Positions 1-8,642 of a stretch of DNA of 58,780 bases are shown here, one piece after another. Positions within the stretch are counted from its first letter, which is position 1, and each line of letters starts with the position of its first letter. The stretch covers positions 1 through 58,780 of the forward strand of contig NZ_JALCBM010000018.1 in the NCBI RefSeq assembly GCF_028066395.1, read 5' to 3'. The stretch is from Ruegeria sp. GTDB lineage: Bacteria; Pseudomonadota; Alphaproteobacteria; Rhodobacterales; Rhodobacteraceae. The translations under genes and the position numbers were made by a program. A model generated the notes under the pieces. That model was not told the origin of the DNA and ran no database searches. It saw only the letters and a list, made by a program, of their open reading frames with translations.

Positions 1-2
1 TC

Positions 3-755
3 TGCTTCACGCTTGGCGGGTCTCTGGGCCTGATCTGGACGTGGAAATCGGGTGGTCTGGCGCAGCTGAAAACCGTGCGCTGGCATATCTATGCCTTTGG
101 CACCGTTGGACTTTTCGGCTACCATGCCCTGTATTTTTCGGCCCTGCGCATGGCCCCCGCTGCCGAGGCCGGGCTGATCGCCTATCTCTGGCCTCTGCTG
201 ATCGTGCTGTTTTCAGGACTACTGCCCGGCGAGCATCTGCGCCCCGGCCACCTGATCGGGGCCTGTCTGGGCTTTGCCGGGGCCGCCCTGATCATCACCG
301 GTGGCGGAGGCTCCGGGTTTCAGGCCGCCCATCTGCCGGGCTATGCGCTGGCGCTGCTCTGTGCGCTGACATGGTCGGGCTATTCCGTCCTGTCGCGGCG
401 ACTGGGCGAAACGCCCACCAGTACGGTCGCCGTGTTCTGCGTGCTGACAGCCATCGCCTCATGGCTGCTGCATTTCGCGGTTGAGGATACGGTGCTGCCC
501 GAAACGCCGCTGGGCTGGGCCTCGACCCTTGCCCTTGGGCTGGGGCCCGTGGGGCTGGCGTTTTACGTCTGGGATATCGGGGTGAAACAGGGCGACATTC
601 AGATGCTAGGCACCAGCTCTTACGCCGCACCCTTGCTGTCTACCGTGGTGTTGATCCTTGCCGGGATCGCGGCCCCGTCCTGGGGGCTGGCGATCGCGGC
701 GGTGTTGATCACGGGCGGCGCCTTGATCGCGGCCCGCGCCAGTCTGAAGTCTTAG
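3..755 (+). CDS. EamA/DMT-family membrane transporter, 5' partial
   Basis: The reading frame is open from the first bases of the window, so the true start lies upstream and only the C-terminal 250 residues are present. The visible part is a run of hydrophobic helices with short polar turns. A duplicated-half pattern of small-residue-rich segments (for example LGLGPVGLAFYVWDIGVKQGD) is typical of EamA drug/metabolite transporters of the inner membrane. The substrate cannot be read from sequence; relatives export amino acids, drugs or purines. Its stop codon overlaps the stop of the convergent DUF465 gene by four bases. Family call is fairly secure, function is not. Confidence 0.8.
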   Translation, partial: CFTLGGSLGLIWTWKSGGLAQLKTVRWHIYAFGTVGLFGYHALYFSALRMAPAAEAGLIAYLWPLLIVLFSGLLPGEHLRPGHLIGACLGFAGAALIITGGGGSGFQAAHLPGYALALLCALTWSGYSVLSRRLGETPTSTVAVFCVLTAIASWLLHFAVEDTVLPETPLGWASTLALGLGPVGLAFYVWDIGVKQGDIQMLGTSSYAAPLLSTVVLILAGIAAPSWGLAIAAVLITGGALIAARASLKS

Positions 756-916
756 GCCGACAGACGTTCGATCTCTTCTTTCAGCTTCAGTTTCTGTTTT
801 TTGAGTTGCGCGATATGGAGATCGTCGATGCCTGGCGAGCGTTGGGCTTCTTCCACTTCAAGACCGAGAATTTCGTGTTTTTTCTTCAGTTCCGTCAGAT
901 GTGCGCTCACGCTCAT
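752..916 (-). CDS. DUF465 (YdcH-type) small coiled-coil protein
   Basis: A 54-residue, highly charged helical protein (MSVSAHLTELKKKHEILGLEV...), rich in E, K and L in heptad-like spacing, matching the DUF465/YdcH family of small coiled-coil proteins of unknown function. I chose the ATG at 916 because a strong AGGAGGAT ribosome site sits just upstream; a longer frame to 997 has no family character. It lies downstream of the methyltransferase gene on the same strand, separated by about 120 bases, so cotranscription is possible. No function can be stated. Confidence 0.8.
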   Translation of the reverse strand: MSVSAHLTELKKKHEILGLEVEEAQRSPGIDDLHIAQLKKQKLKLKEEIERLSA

Positions 917-1037
917 GGCGATCCTCCTTGATTGGTGTGTGTATTCCACTTGGGAAGTTGACCACATCGTTTCCACCCTGTCACGCCGCAGGTGCACAGA
1001 TTCTGTCTCAAATCCGACAAATTCGGCTGGTCATTGC

Positions 1038-1811
1038 CTATTGGGTAGAAAACCCGGGCAACGCGGCCCCGTCCCGCAGCACGGATGACAGCTCGGGCGT
1101 ATAGCTTTCCCCGTCGCGCTCATGCCGGTCGCCCGCATGCAGGATCAGCGGCGCGTGCAGGCGGAACGCGGCCCGTCCACCCTTACGGGCCCGCAGGATC
1201 ACCAGTTCCGCCTCGCGCCCCCGGCGCGGTGCCAGCGGCAGGACCTCAATAGAGCCCAACCGATCAGCGCAGACCGATAACATATCCGCCAGCCGATCCG
1301 CTTTTTGGATCATGTGCAAATAGCCTTTTGGTGCCAAACGCCGGGCCGCAACATCGATCCATGCGGCCAGCGGGGTTTGTTCACCCAAGGCCACCCGGCG
1401 CCCGTCATCGACCGCAGGGCTATGCGCCCCGGCGCGAAAATAGGGCGGGTTTGCGATCACATGGTCGAATTGCTGTTGCCGAAGGTCGACGGGCAATTCC
1501 GCCAGATCACACTCGACCACCTCAAGCGGCATGTCATTCTCAGAACCATTCCGACGGGCAAGATCAGCATAGGCAGGCTGCAATTCCACCCCCGTCAGGC
1601 GCAGATCAGGCACCCGCGCGGCGAGGCAAAGAACCGCAGCCCCCGCGCCACAGCCCAATTCCAGCACCGATTGCCCCACCACAACCGGAACCGAGGCCGC
1701 CAACAGCACCGGATCGACCCCGGCGCGATACCCCGACCGCGGCTGCCACAGGCGCACTCGGCCACCCAGAAAGTCGTTGCAGGTCAGGTCGTTGGCTTCG
1801 AACCGGGTCAT
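1038..1811 (-). CDS. tRNA1(Val) A37 N6-methyltransferase-like protein (TrmN6 family)
   Basis: Class I SAM-dependent methyltransferase of 257 residues. The SAM-binding glycine motif is ELGCGAG (residues 51-57) and the N6-adenine motif NPPYF is at 121-125, the combination found in TrmN6/YfiC, which methylates A37 of tRNA1(Val) in E. coli. The N-terminal segment (FLGGRVRLWQPRSGYRAG) also fits that family. It overlaps the upstream DUF2007 gene by four bases (ATGA), so the two are translationally coupled. Substrate is inferred from the family; a different tRNA or RNA target cannot be excluded. Confidence 0.8.
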   Translation of the reverse strand: MTRFEANDLTCNDFLGGRVRLWQPRSGYRAGVDPVLLAASVPVVVGQSVLELGCGAGAAVLCLAARVPDLRLTGVELQPAYADLARRNGSENDMPLEVVECDLAELPVDLRQQQFDHVIANPPYFRAGAHSPAVDDGRRVALGEQTPLAAWIDVAARRLAPKGYLHMIQKADRLADMLSVCADRLGSIEVLPLAPRRGREAELVILRARKGGRAAFRLHAPLILHAGDRHERDGESYTPELSSVLRDGAALPGFSTQ

Positions 1812-2023
1812 CGGCCCAGCGGGATCTCATTGTCGCGCATCACCCGTTCGGCGCGGGTCAGGTCATCGGCCCGCACCATCAGGCGGCGGGGGAAGATGCC
1901 GATGCCGCCTTCGAGGATGCTCATATTTACGTCCATCTGAAAGCAGTCTATATCCTCGCCCTCAAGAAGGGCGGATGCAAAGGCCAGGATGGTTGGATCG
2001 GTGCTGCGCAGAAGTTCTTTCAT
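1808..2023 (-). CDS. DUF2007 small protein
   Basis: A 71-residue protein matching DUF2007, a ferredoxin-fold-like family often annotated as putative signal-transducing protein. Visible family features are the N-terminal MKELLRSTDPTILAFASALLEG segment and the IFPRRLMVRADDLTRAERVM segment. It is the first gene of a short leftward unit with the tRNA methyltransferase and is divergent from the polyprenyl synthase gene, with only 56 bases between the starts, so both promoters must sit there. The gene pair with a TrmN6-like enzyme is common in Rhodobacteraceae; its role is unknown. Confidence 0.8.
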   Translation of the reverse strand: MKELLRSTDPTILAFASALLEGEDIDCFQMDVNMSILEGGIGIFPRRLMVRADDLTRAERVMRDNEIPLGR

Positions 2024-2079
2024 GGGGATGGATGTAAGGGCAAGGTAAGGCAGAAGTCGAGCCTTGTATCAGGAGTGTG

Positions 2080-3078
2080 ATGGATATCGACACGATCACG
2101 AAACCGCATGAACGGCTGGCGGAAATTCTGGCGGGGGAAATGGCCTCGGTCAACGACTTGATCCGCACGCGCATGGCCTCGGAACACGCCCCCCGCATCC
2201 CCGAAGTGACGGCGCATCTGGTCGAGGCCGGTGGCAAGCGCTTGCGCCCGATGCTGACCCTGGCGGCGGCGCGGCTGTTTGACTATGCGGGCGATCACCA
2301 TGTGCGTCTGGCCGCGACGGTCGAATTTATCCACACTGCGACCCTGCTGCATGACGATGTGGTGGATGAAAGCGCCCAGCGGCGCGGGCGGCCCACCGCG
2401 AACCTGCTGTGGGACAACAAATCCAGCGTATTGGTGGGCGACTACCTGTTTTCCCGTAGCTTCCAGCTGATGGTTGAAACCGGCTCCTTGCGGGTTCTGG
2501 ACATCCTCGCCAATGCCTCGGCCACGATTGCCGAAGGTGAGGTGCTGCAGATGACCGCCGCCACCGATCTGGCAACGGATGAGGGCATCTATCTGCAGGT
2601 CGTGCGCGGCAAGACGGCGGCGCTGTTTTCCGCCGCGACCGAGGTCGGAGGCGTCATCGCTGACGCGTCCGAGGCGCAGGTACAGGCGCTGTTTGCTTAT
2701 GGCGACGCGTTGGGCATTGCGTTCCAGATTGCCGATGACCTGTTGGATTATCAGGGCGATAGCAAAGCGACCGGCAAGAATGTCGGTGACGATTTCCGTG
2801 AACGCAAGCTGACCCTGCCGGTGATCAAGGCGGTGGCGCAGGCCACCTCTGAGGAACGCGCCTTTTGGCAGCGAACCATCGAGAAAGGCCGCCAGCAAGA
2901 GGGCGATCTGGATCACGCGCTTGGCCTGATGGCGAAATATGGCACGCTGGAGGCAACCCGCCGGGATGCGCTGGACTGGGCGGCCAAGGCCAAATCGGCG
3001 CTGGACGTCCTGCCGGATCATGAGATCCGCAGCCTGCTGCGCGATCTGGCCGATTACGTGGTCTCGCGCCTCAACTAA
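2080..3078 (+). CDS. ispB: Polyprenyl diphosphate synthase (octa/decaprenyl type)
   Basis: A trans-isoprenyl diphosphate synthase of 332 residues that builds the ubiquinone side chain from isopentenyl diphosphate. Seen: GGKRLRP substrate-binding motif (51-57), first aspartate-rich motif DDVVD (92-96) and second motif DDLLD (219-223). The ATG at 2080 is preferred over the GTG at 2077 because the AGGAG site at 2071-2075 is spaced properly only from the ATG. Chain length (probably C50 in this group) is inferred, not read. It fits functionally with ispE alongside and with COQ9 and ETF-QO in the window. Its 3' end overlaps the convergent ispE gene by eight bases. Confidence 0.92.
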   Translation: MDIDTITKPHERLAEILAGEMASVNDLIRTRMASEHAPRIPEVTAHLVEAGGKRLRPMLTLAAARLFDYAGDHHVRLAATVEFIHTATLLHDDVVDESAQRRGRPTANLLWDNKSSVLVGDYLFSRSFQLMVETGSLRVLDILANASATIAEGEVLQMTAATDLATDEGIYLQVVRGKTAALFSAATEVGGVIADASEAQVQALFAYGDALGIAFQIADDLLDYQGDSKATGKNVGDDFRERKLTLPVIKAVAQATSEERAFWQRTIEKGRQQEGDLDHALGLMAKYGTLEATRRDALDWAAKAKSALDVLPDHEIRSLLRDLADYVVSRLN

Positions 3079-3892
3079 GCTGCGTTGCGCGGCACCACCA
3101 ATCGGGATGGGCCGCGCCGATCTCATAAGCCGCGAAATGCGCGGCTTTCATTGAGAGATAGAGCGCGAAACAGGTCGAGCCCGAGCCGGACATGCGGGCC
3201 AGCAGAACATCGCGCGTTGCAGCCAGTTCATCCAACACTCCTGAGATTTGCGGGGCCACGCCAATGGCTGCCTCTTGCAGATCGTTGCGCTGATCACTTA
3301 GCCATTCGGCGCAGGATTCAGGCGTTTCAAAGCCCGGAATCGTACCCGGCATCGCCGGATTGTCGCGCGTTTCCAGCGCCTTGAATACGGCACCCGTTGG
3401 AACTTCCACACCCGGGTTAACCAGCAAGGCAGGCAATGCAGGCAGATCAATCGGTGTAATGCGGTCACCGATCCCCTGCATCCTTGCAGCTTTGGCCATC
3501 ATGCAGACAGGCACGTCGGCCCCGATGGACAGTGGCAATGGCGCAGGAACATCCGCCCCCTGTTCACGCAACGCACGCAAGGTGGCCGCCGCGTCCGAGG
3601 ACCCGCCGCCAATCCCGCCGCCGTGGGGCAGCACCTTGTCCAGATCAATACGTCCGGTCCAACCCACGGCCTCAGCCGCTTGCCAGACCAGATTGCGGCT
3701 GTCCGCAGGCACTCCGTCCGCGAACTCTCCTGTCACATTGATGGACAGATCGGGCCCGGGCGTGAACGTCAAGCGATCACCGATATCCGCAAAGACCACC
3801 AGCGAATCCAACAGGTGATAGCCATCCTCGCGCTGGCCGGTCACATGCAGGGTCAGGTTGATCTTGGCGGGCGCGAAGGCCTTAGCCGTCAT
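3071..3892 (-). CDS. ispE: 4-diphosphocytidyl-2-C-methyl-D-erythritol kinase
   Basis: GHMP-family kinase of the MEP isoprenoid pathway; phosphorylates the 2-hydroxyl of CDP-methylerythritol with ATP in the cytoplasm. Seen: N-terminal APAKINLTLHV motif with the catalytic lysine, and the ATP-binding glycine loop GGGIGGGSSD (91-100). At 273 residues it is normal length. The start lies inside the 3' end of the upstream TPR gene (11-base overlap), so it is probably translated from the same mRNA. Placement beside a prenyl synthase keeps two isoprenoid steps together. Confidence 0.93.
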   Translation of the reverse strand: MTAKAFAPAKINLTLHVTGQREDGYHLLDSLVVFADIGDRLTFTPGPDLSINVTGEFADGVPADSRNLVWQAAEAVGWTGRIDLDKVLPHGGGIGGGSSDAAATLRALREQGADVPAPLPLSIGADVPVCMMAKAARMQGIGDRITPIDLPALPALLVNPGVEVPTGAVFKALETRDNPAMPGTIPGFETPESCAEWLSDQRNDLQEAAIGVAPQISGVLDELAATRDVLLARMSGSGSTCFALYLSMKAAHFAAYEIGAAHPDWWCRATQLS

Positions 3893-5597
3893 TGGCGACC
3901 TTCAGCGGATCGGCTCCTTCTTCGGCCAACACCGCGTCCAGCCCGACCTCGATCTTGCGACGGATACGCTCGGGGTCGGCCTCGCCATCGGTGTCGTCGG
4001 GGTCGATGAAGGACAGGGCGCGTTTCCACTGGAACGCAGCCTCGCGCGCGCGGCCTACGGCCCAGTAGACGTCACCCAGATGGTCATTGACCACCGGATC
4101 GACCGGCATCAGGGCGACGGCACGTTCCATGGGCTCGACGGCCTCATCATACCGGCCCAGACGGAACAGAACCCAGCCGAGGCTGTCCACGATGTAGCCG
4201 CTGTCAGGCCGCGCAGCGACGGCGCGTTCGATCATGTCCAGCGCCTCGTCCAGCTTTTCGCGCCGTTCAACCAGCGAATAGCCCAGATAGTTCAGCACCT
4301 GCGGCTGATCCGGGTTCAACTCCAGCGCGCGACGGAAGTCAGCCTCGGCCGAGTCCCAGCTTTTGAGCCGTTCGTGGGATATCCCGCGTGCATAATGCAG
4401 GAACCAACTGGCGCCCGAGCCTTCTTCGGTCAGCGAAATGGCGGTGTCATAGGAGGTCACCGCCGCCGCGTAGTCTTCCTGCTGGCGCAACAGATCGGCC
4501 AGCGCCACATGGACACCGGGCAGGTCGGGCTGCTGAATGGCGAGATTTTGCAGCACCTCGACGGCGGCGTCCATCTTGCCCGAACGGCGCAGCACCTCGG
4601 CCCGGCCCAGTTCAGCCGCGTGATGGTCGATGCTGTCGGGGGGGACCATACGGTAGGCCTCGACCGCCAGATCGAACTGGTTCAGGGTTTCCAGCAGCTC
4701 TGCGCTCAGCAGGATGGCATCGATGTGGCCGGGGCGCAGGAAGCTGGCGATGCGGGTGTAGAGCAGCACGTAATCCGGCGCGGCCTCGGTGTTCAGGGCG
4801 GCGCCGACCGAGAAATAGACCTCGGCCAGACCATCCTGCGCCGATTGCACATGGGTGAAGGGCAGCGTTTCGCCCGCCGTCAGCCGTGTCGTGAAATCTT
4901 CGATGAACGGGTCGCTGCCTGCGGCAAACACCTCGGCCAGAAATTGCAGGGCGTCTTCGTTGCGGTCTAGCTGCGACAGAACCTCGGCCCGGGCCAGTGC
5001 GGCGCGGCGGGAAAAGCGTGAAACCGCGCCCTCATCGGCGGCAAAGACGGCCTCGGCCCCTTCGAAATCACCGACCGAGGCCAACGCCATCGCCTTGTGA
5101 TACAGCGAAAACTCGCGCAGGCCGTCCTGGTTGGCGACCGTGTCGAACTGCTCCATCGCGCTGGTCATCTGACCTTGCCCCATATAGGCCCAGGCCATGG
5201 TCAGCCCATCAACCAGCGGCCCCACGCCTTGCGTTTCGGGGTCGCGGGTCAAAAGCTCGTCAAGCTTGCCTTCGGCGATCAGATTGGCGGCGATGGTCAT
5301 GCGCGCGGCCTGACTGGGCAGGCCGGCATCTTCGATGATTTTGGCGGTGGGCAGAGCCTTGACTATTTCGCCAAGCGCCAGACGGGCCAGCAGGACGCTT
5401 TCCTGCAGCTTGGCGTTTTGCGGATCATGCCGCAAAGCCCGCGTATAATACCGGGCCGCAGCGCCGTAGTCGCTTTCATAGATAGCCTGACGCCCGGCCA
5501 GATAAGATCCGGCACCGGTATCGGCAAAGGCCGACACAGCTACGGTCGAGGTAAGAAATGCAGCCACTGCTGCGCGGCGAACCCGAGAAAACACCAA
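3882..5597 (-). CDS. Secreted tetratricopeptide-repeat protein
   Basis: A 571-residue protein with an N-terminal signal peptide (MVFSRVRRAAVAAFLTSTVAVSAFA, likely cut after AFA), so it is periplasmic. The rest is built from TPR helices, with clear copies such as ALELNPDQPQVLNYLGYSLV and AVALMPVDPVVNDHLGDVYW in the C-terminal 200 residues. TPRs mediate protein contacts; no enzymatic domain is visible. It is upstream of, and overlaps, ispE. Homologous arrangements (TPR protein followed by ispE) are common in this group, but no role in isoprenoid synthesis is established. Confidence 0.85.
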   Translation of the reverse strand: MVFSRVRRAAVAAFLTSTVAVSAFADTGAGSYLAGRQAIYESDYGAAARYYTRALRHDPQNAKLQESVLLARLALGEIVKALPTAKIIEDAGLPSQAARMTIAANLIAEGKLDELLTRDPETQGVGPLVDGLTMAWAYMGQGQMTSAMEQFDTVANQDGLREFSLYHKAMALASVGDFEGAEAVFAADEGAVSRFSRRAALARAEVLSQLDRNEDALQFLAEVFAAGSDPFIEDFTTRLTAGETLPFTHVQSAQDGLAEVYFSVGAALNTEAAPDYVLLYTRIASFLRPGHIDAILLSAELLETLNQFDLAVEAYRMVPPDSIDHHAAELGRAEVLRRSGKMDAAVEVLQNLAIQQPDLPGVHVALADLLRQQEDYAAAVTSYDTAISLTEEGSGASWFLHYARGISHERLKSWDSAEADFRRALELNPDQPQVLNYLGYSLVERREKLDEALDMIERAVAARPDSGYIVDSLGWVLFRLGRYDEAVEPMERAVALMPVDPVVNDHLGDVYWAVGRAREAAFQWKRALSFIDPDDTDGEADPERIRRKIEVGLDAVLAEEGADPLKVANDG

Positions 5598-5652
5598 AAG
5601 CCTGCCTTATTGTCGTTAACTGACGTCAAGCTAGGGCCTTGGCGGGCAAGTA

Positions 5653-5685
5653 GCAATGGCAGAGCCTTCACGACCCTGCCATTGC
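5653..5685 (-). terminator. Hairpin after ETF-QO gene
   Basis: Perfect 10-base inverted repeat (GCAATGGCAG / CTGCCATTGC) with a 13-base loop, just past the ETF-QO stop codon. No T-run follows on the minus strand, so it may be a weak terminator or an mRNA 3'-end stabiliser. Confidence 0.55.
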
Positions 5686-5697
5686 CCCGGTTTTTGC

Positions 5698-7344
5698 TTA
5701 CATGTTCGGATAGTTCGGACCGTCCCCGCCCTGCGGCGTGGTCCAGGTGATGTTCTGGCTGGGGTCCTTGATGTCACATGTCTTGCAATGCACGCAGTTC
5801 TGGAAGTTGATGACGAATCGCGGACCGTCCTCATCCTCGACCATTTCATAGACGCCTGCGGGGCAGTAGCGCTGTGCCGGTTCGTCGAACTTGGGCAGGT
5901 TGACCTTGACCGGGATATCCGGGTCGGTCAGGCGCAGGTGGCAGGGCTGGCTTTCTTCGTGATTGGTCATCGCGAAGGACACGTTGGTCAGGCGGTCGAA
6001 GGACAGCGTGCCATCGGGTTTGGGGTAATCGATCGGCTTGTGCTTGCTGGCGTCTTCGGTCGATTCCGCATCGTTCTTGCCGTGACCCAAGGTGCCCAGC
6101 AGCGAAAAGCCCAGCGTGTTGGTCCACATATCCATGCCGCCCAGCACCAGCGACGCGGTCAGGCCGTATTTCGACCACAGCGGTTTGACGTTGCGCACCT
6201 TCTTCAGGTCGGCGCCGATGGCACCATCACGCACGTCGGTCTCATAAGCGGTCAGTTCGTCACCCGAACGCTCAGCCTTGATGGCGTCATAGGCAGCCTC
6301 GGCTGCGGCCTTGCCCGAAAGCATCGCGTTGTGGTTGCCCTTGATGCGCGGCACGTTGACCATGCCCGCCGAGCAGCCCAGCAGCGCCACGCCGGGCGCG
6401 ACCAGCTTGGGCATCGACTGATAGCCACCCTCGGTGATTGCACGGGCGCCGTAAGCCACACGCTTGCCGCCCTTCAGCAGCTCGGCCACCATCGGGTGGT
6501 GCTTGAAGCGCTGGAATTCCATGTAGGGGTACAGGTGCGGGTTCTTATAGTTCAGGTGAACCACGAAACCGACATAGACCTGATTGTTTTCAAGGTGATA
6601 GATGAACGAACCACCACCTGCATTGCTGCCCAGCGGCCAGCCCATGGTGTGGGTGACGGAACCTTCCTTGTGCTTGGCCGGGTCGATCTCCCAGATCTCT
6701 TTCATGCCGACGCCGTATTTCTGCACTTCCTTACCGGCCTGCAGGTCGTATTTGGCGATGACTTCCTTGGACAGCGAACCGCGCACGCCTTCCGACAGGA
6801 AGACATATTTGCCGTGCAGCTCCATCCCCGGCTCGGTGCCCGGACCGTAAGAGCCATCGGGTTCCAGACCGAACACACCGGCCACGACGCCCTTGACCTC
6901 GCCATTGTCGCCATAGACCAGTTCCGAGCATGCCATACCGGGGAAGATTTCCACGCCCAGCTCCTCGGCCTGTTCGGCCATCCAGCGGCAGACATTGCCC
7001 ATCGAGACGATGTAGTTGCCGTGGTTGTTCATCAGCGGCGGCATCGGCGCGTTGGGGATACGGATCTTGCCCGCCTCGCCCAGCATGTAGAAGTTATCCT
7101 CGATCACCGGGGTGTTCAGCGGCGCGCCTTTTTCCTTCCAGTCGGGGATCAGCGCATCCAGACCGCACGGGTCCAGCACCGCGCCCGACAGGATATGCGC
7201 ACCCACTTCCGAGCCCTTTTCCAGAACGACGACGTTCAGATCGGCATCCAGCTGTTTCAGACGGATGGCCGCCGACAGACCCGCAGGACCTGCGCCAACG
7301 ATCACCACGTCATATTCCATCGCTTCGCGTTCAATTTCGGCCAT
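5698..7344 (-). CDS. Electron transfer flavoprotein-ubiquinone oxidoreductase
   Basis: Membrane-associated FAD and 4Fe-4S enzyme that passes electrons from ETF, reduced by acyl-CoA and other dehydrogenases, to ubiquinone. Seen: N-terminal dinucleotide-binding loop GAGPAG (17-22), full length of 548 residues, and C-terminal cluster ligands at about C494, C517, C520 and C523 (FQNCVHCKTCDIKDP). The ATG at 7344 is chosen because AGGAGCCCACG precedes it and the protein then begins as family members do. It stands alone. It is the natural electron exit for the acyl-CoA dehydrogenase at 19.6-21.3 kb. Confidence 0.95.
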   Translation of the reverse strand: MAEIEREAMEYDVVIVGAGPAGLSAAIRLKQLDADLNVVVLEKGSEVGAHILSGAVLDPCGLDALIPDWKEKGAPLNTPVIEDNFYMLGEAGKIRIPNAPMPPLMNNHGNYIVSMGNVCRWMAEQAEELGVEIFPGMACSELVYGDNGEVKGVVAGVFGLEPDGSYGPGTEPGMELHGKYVFLSEGVRGSLSKEVIAKYDLQAGKEVQKYGVGMKEIWEIDPAKHKEGSVTHTMGWPLGSNAGGGSFIYHLENNQVYVGFVVHLNYKNPHLYPYMEFQRFKHHPMVAELLKGGKRVAYGARAITEGGYQSMPKLVAPGVALLGCSAGMVNVPRIKGNHNAMLSGKAAAEAAYDAIKAERSGDELTAYETDVRDGAIGADLKKVRNVKPLWSKYGLTASLVLGGMDMWTNTLGFSLLGTLGHGKNDAESTEDASKHKPIDYPKPDGTLSFDRLTNVSFAMTNHEESQPCHLRLTDPDIPVKVNLPKFDEPAQRYCPAGVYEMVEDEDGPRFVINFQNCVHCKTCDIKDPSQNITWTTPQGGDGPNYPNM

Positions 7345-7481
7345 CGTGGGCTCCTTAGCTAACTTTTCCGAATTGGCGCTCTCATCGAAGGTTGGGCGCA
7401 ATTTTGTTTCACGGGTGATTACATGGTCGGCCAGTCATTGGTCAATCAATACACGGCGTAAAATACCAGTATTTCGACAGT

Positions 7482-7937
7482 TCAGCCCTCGGGGCGGTCG
7501 CCCATAAGATACCTGGGACCGCTACCATTCGATTTCGCCCGGTCATCGGGGTTGTAGAGCGCGCATTTCGGCAGGCTCAGGCAGCCACAGCCGATGCAGC
7601 CATCCAGATTGTCGCGCAGCCGGATCAGGGTATCGATTCGCTGATCCAGATGGGCGCGCAGCCCGACGCTGATATCCTTCCAGTCCTGCGGGGTGGGCGT
7701 GCGGTTGCCGGGCAGGCCGGACAGAACCTCGCGTATCTCGGGCAGGGTCAGGCCGAATTGCTGGGCGATCATCACAAAGCTCAGCCGCCGGATATCGGCC
7801 CGCTGATAGCGCCGCTGCCCGCCGGGATTGCGCCATGGGGCGATCAAACCTTGCGCCTCGTAATAGCGGATGGCGGACACGGCCAGCCCGGTGCGTTGGG
7901 CCAGCGCGCCGATGGACAGACCTTCGGATGCGGGCAT
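7482..7937 (-). CDS. soxR: Redox-sensitive transcriptional activator SoxR
   Basis: MerR-family regulator of 151 residues. The N-terminal winged helix-turn-helix begins LSIGALAQRTGLAVSAIRYYE, followed by the dimerisation helix. The [2Fe-2S] cluster motif C-x2-C-x-C-x5-C is exact (C114, C117, C119, C125). Start ATG at 7937 follows an AGGAGGT ribosome site. SoxR senses redox-cycling compounds or superoxide through its cluster. It is divergent from a VOC-family gene, with a palindromic operator between them, which makes that gene the likely direct target instead of soxS as in enteric bacteria. Confidence 0.93.
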   Translation of the reverse strand: MPASEGLSIGALAQRTGLAVSAIRYYEAQGLIAPWRNPGGQRRYQRADIRRLSFVMIAQQFGLTLPEIREVLSGLPGNRTPTPQDWKDISVGLRAHLDQRIDTLIRLRDNLDGCIGCGCLSLPKCALYNPDDRAKSNGSGPRYLMGDRPEG

Positions 7938-7960
7938 GGGAACCTCCTGCAAAAAATACC

Positions 7961-7991
7961 TTGACCTAAAGTTAGGTTTAGAAATTACCGT
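7961..7991 (+). promoter_or_regulatory. SoxR-type operator/promoter
   Basis: A -35-like TTGACC (7961-7966) and -10-like TACCGT (7986-7991) are separated by 19 bases, the over-long spacing that MerR-family activators correct. The inverted repeat ACCTAA-AG-TTAGGT (7964-7977) overlaps the -35 and spacer. It reads toward the VOC gene and lies upstream of soxR, so it could serve both. Confidence 0.65.
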
Positions 7992-8027
7992 GAGTCGGGA
8001 CAAGCCACAATTTGCAAAGGAGATCCC

Positions 8028-8408
8028 ATGATGGCGACGCTTGAACATACCAATTTCACCGTGCGCGACCCCAAGGCATCCGCCGCCTGGATGCAGGATG
8101 TGTTCGGCTGGAAAACCCGCTGGGAGGGACCCGCAATTGCCGGAGGCTACACCGTGCATGTGGGCAGCGCGCATACCTATCTGGCGCTTTACGCCCCGGA
8201 AAAGCCCGAACCGGCGGGCAAAAGCAGCTATGACGTGATCGGCGGGCTGAACCATGTGGGCGTTCTGGTCGAAGACATCGACGCAACCGAAACCCGCGTG
8301 CTGGACGCCGGGTTCACGCCCCACAACCACGCCGATTACGAACCCGGCCAGCGGTTCTATTTCCGCGACGACAACGGCATTGAATTCGAAGTGGTCCAAT
8401 ATGATTGA
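8028..8408 (+). CDS. VOC-family (glyoxalase/bleomycin resistance-type) protein
   Basis: A 126-residue single vicinal-oxygen-chelate domain protein. The characteristic start (LEHTNFTVRDPKASAAWMQDVFGWK) and end ([18 protein letters not shown]) frame the two beta-alpha-beta-beta-beta modules; H7, a central GLNHVGVLVED strand and the terminal E are candidate metal ligands. Family members include glyoxalase I, dioxygenases and antibiotic-binding proteins; the reaction is not predictable. The divergent soxR gene and its operator upstream suggest induction by redox-active compounds. Ribosome site AGGAG precedes the ATG. Confidence 0.85.
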   Translation: MMATLEHTNFTVRDPKASAAWMQDVFGWKTRWEGPAIAGGYTVHVGSAHTYLALYAPEKPEPAGKSSYDVIGGLNHVGVLVEDIDATETRVLDAGFTPHNHADYEPGQRFYFRDDNGIEFEVVQYD

Positions 8409-8535
8409 GATGCTCTGGCTGACCACCCCGTCTGATCGCTGGCACCGGGGGCCGCGCAAAGCGCTGGACAAACGCCCCTTTCCGCCCGAACCCAAGCGGC
8501 GCAAAGTCGCGAATTCGCAGGCCCGCGGCGTCTGA
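8401..8535 (+). CDS. Small basic hypothetical protein
   Basis: A 44-residue frame ([20 protein letters not shown]...) whose ATG overlaps the end of the VOC gene. It is arginine/lysine-rich with no recognised domain. Tight overlap with the preceding gene suggests coupled translation, but length and lack of a family make this tentative; it could be a chance frame. Confidence 0.3.
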   Translation: MIEMLWLTTPSDRWHRGPRKALDKRPFPPEPKRRKVANSQARGV

Positions 8536-8642
8536 GCCCTTGCAATTCACGCTTCATTTGGGTCAGGTATTTCCCAACCCATCCTTCGCCCCGACGCTTT
8601 TGTGCGGCGGGGCGTAACACTTTTTGCGTGGACGACAAGACT

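Noticed and set aside
5656-7362. A 568-codon open frame on the plus strand antisense to the ETF-QO gene
   Set aside because: It encodes a low-complexity, H/Q/R-rich sequence with no family character; it is a by-product of GC-rich codon use in the real gene on the other strand.
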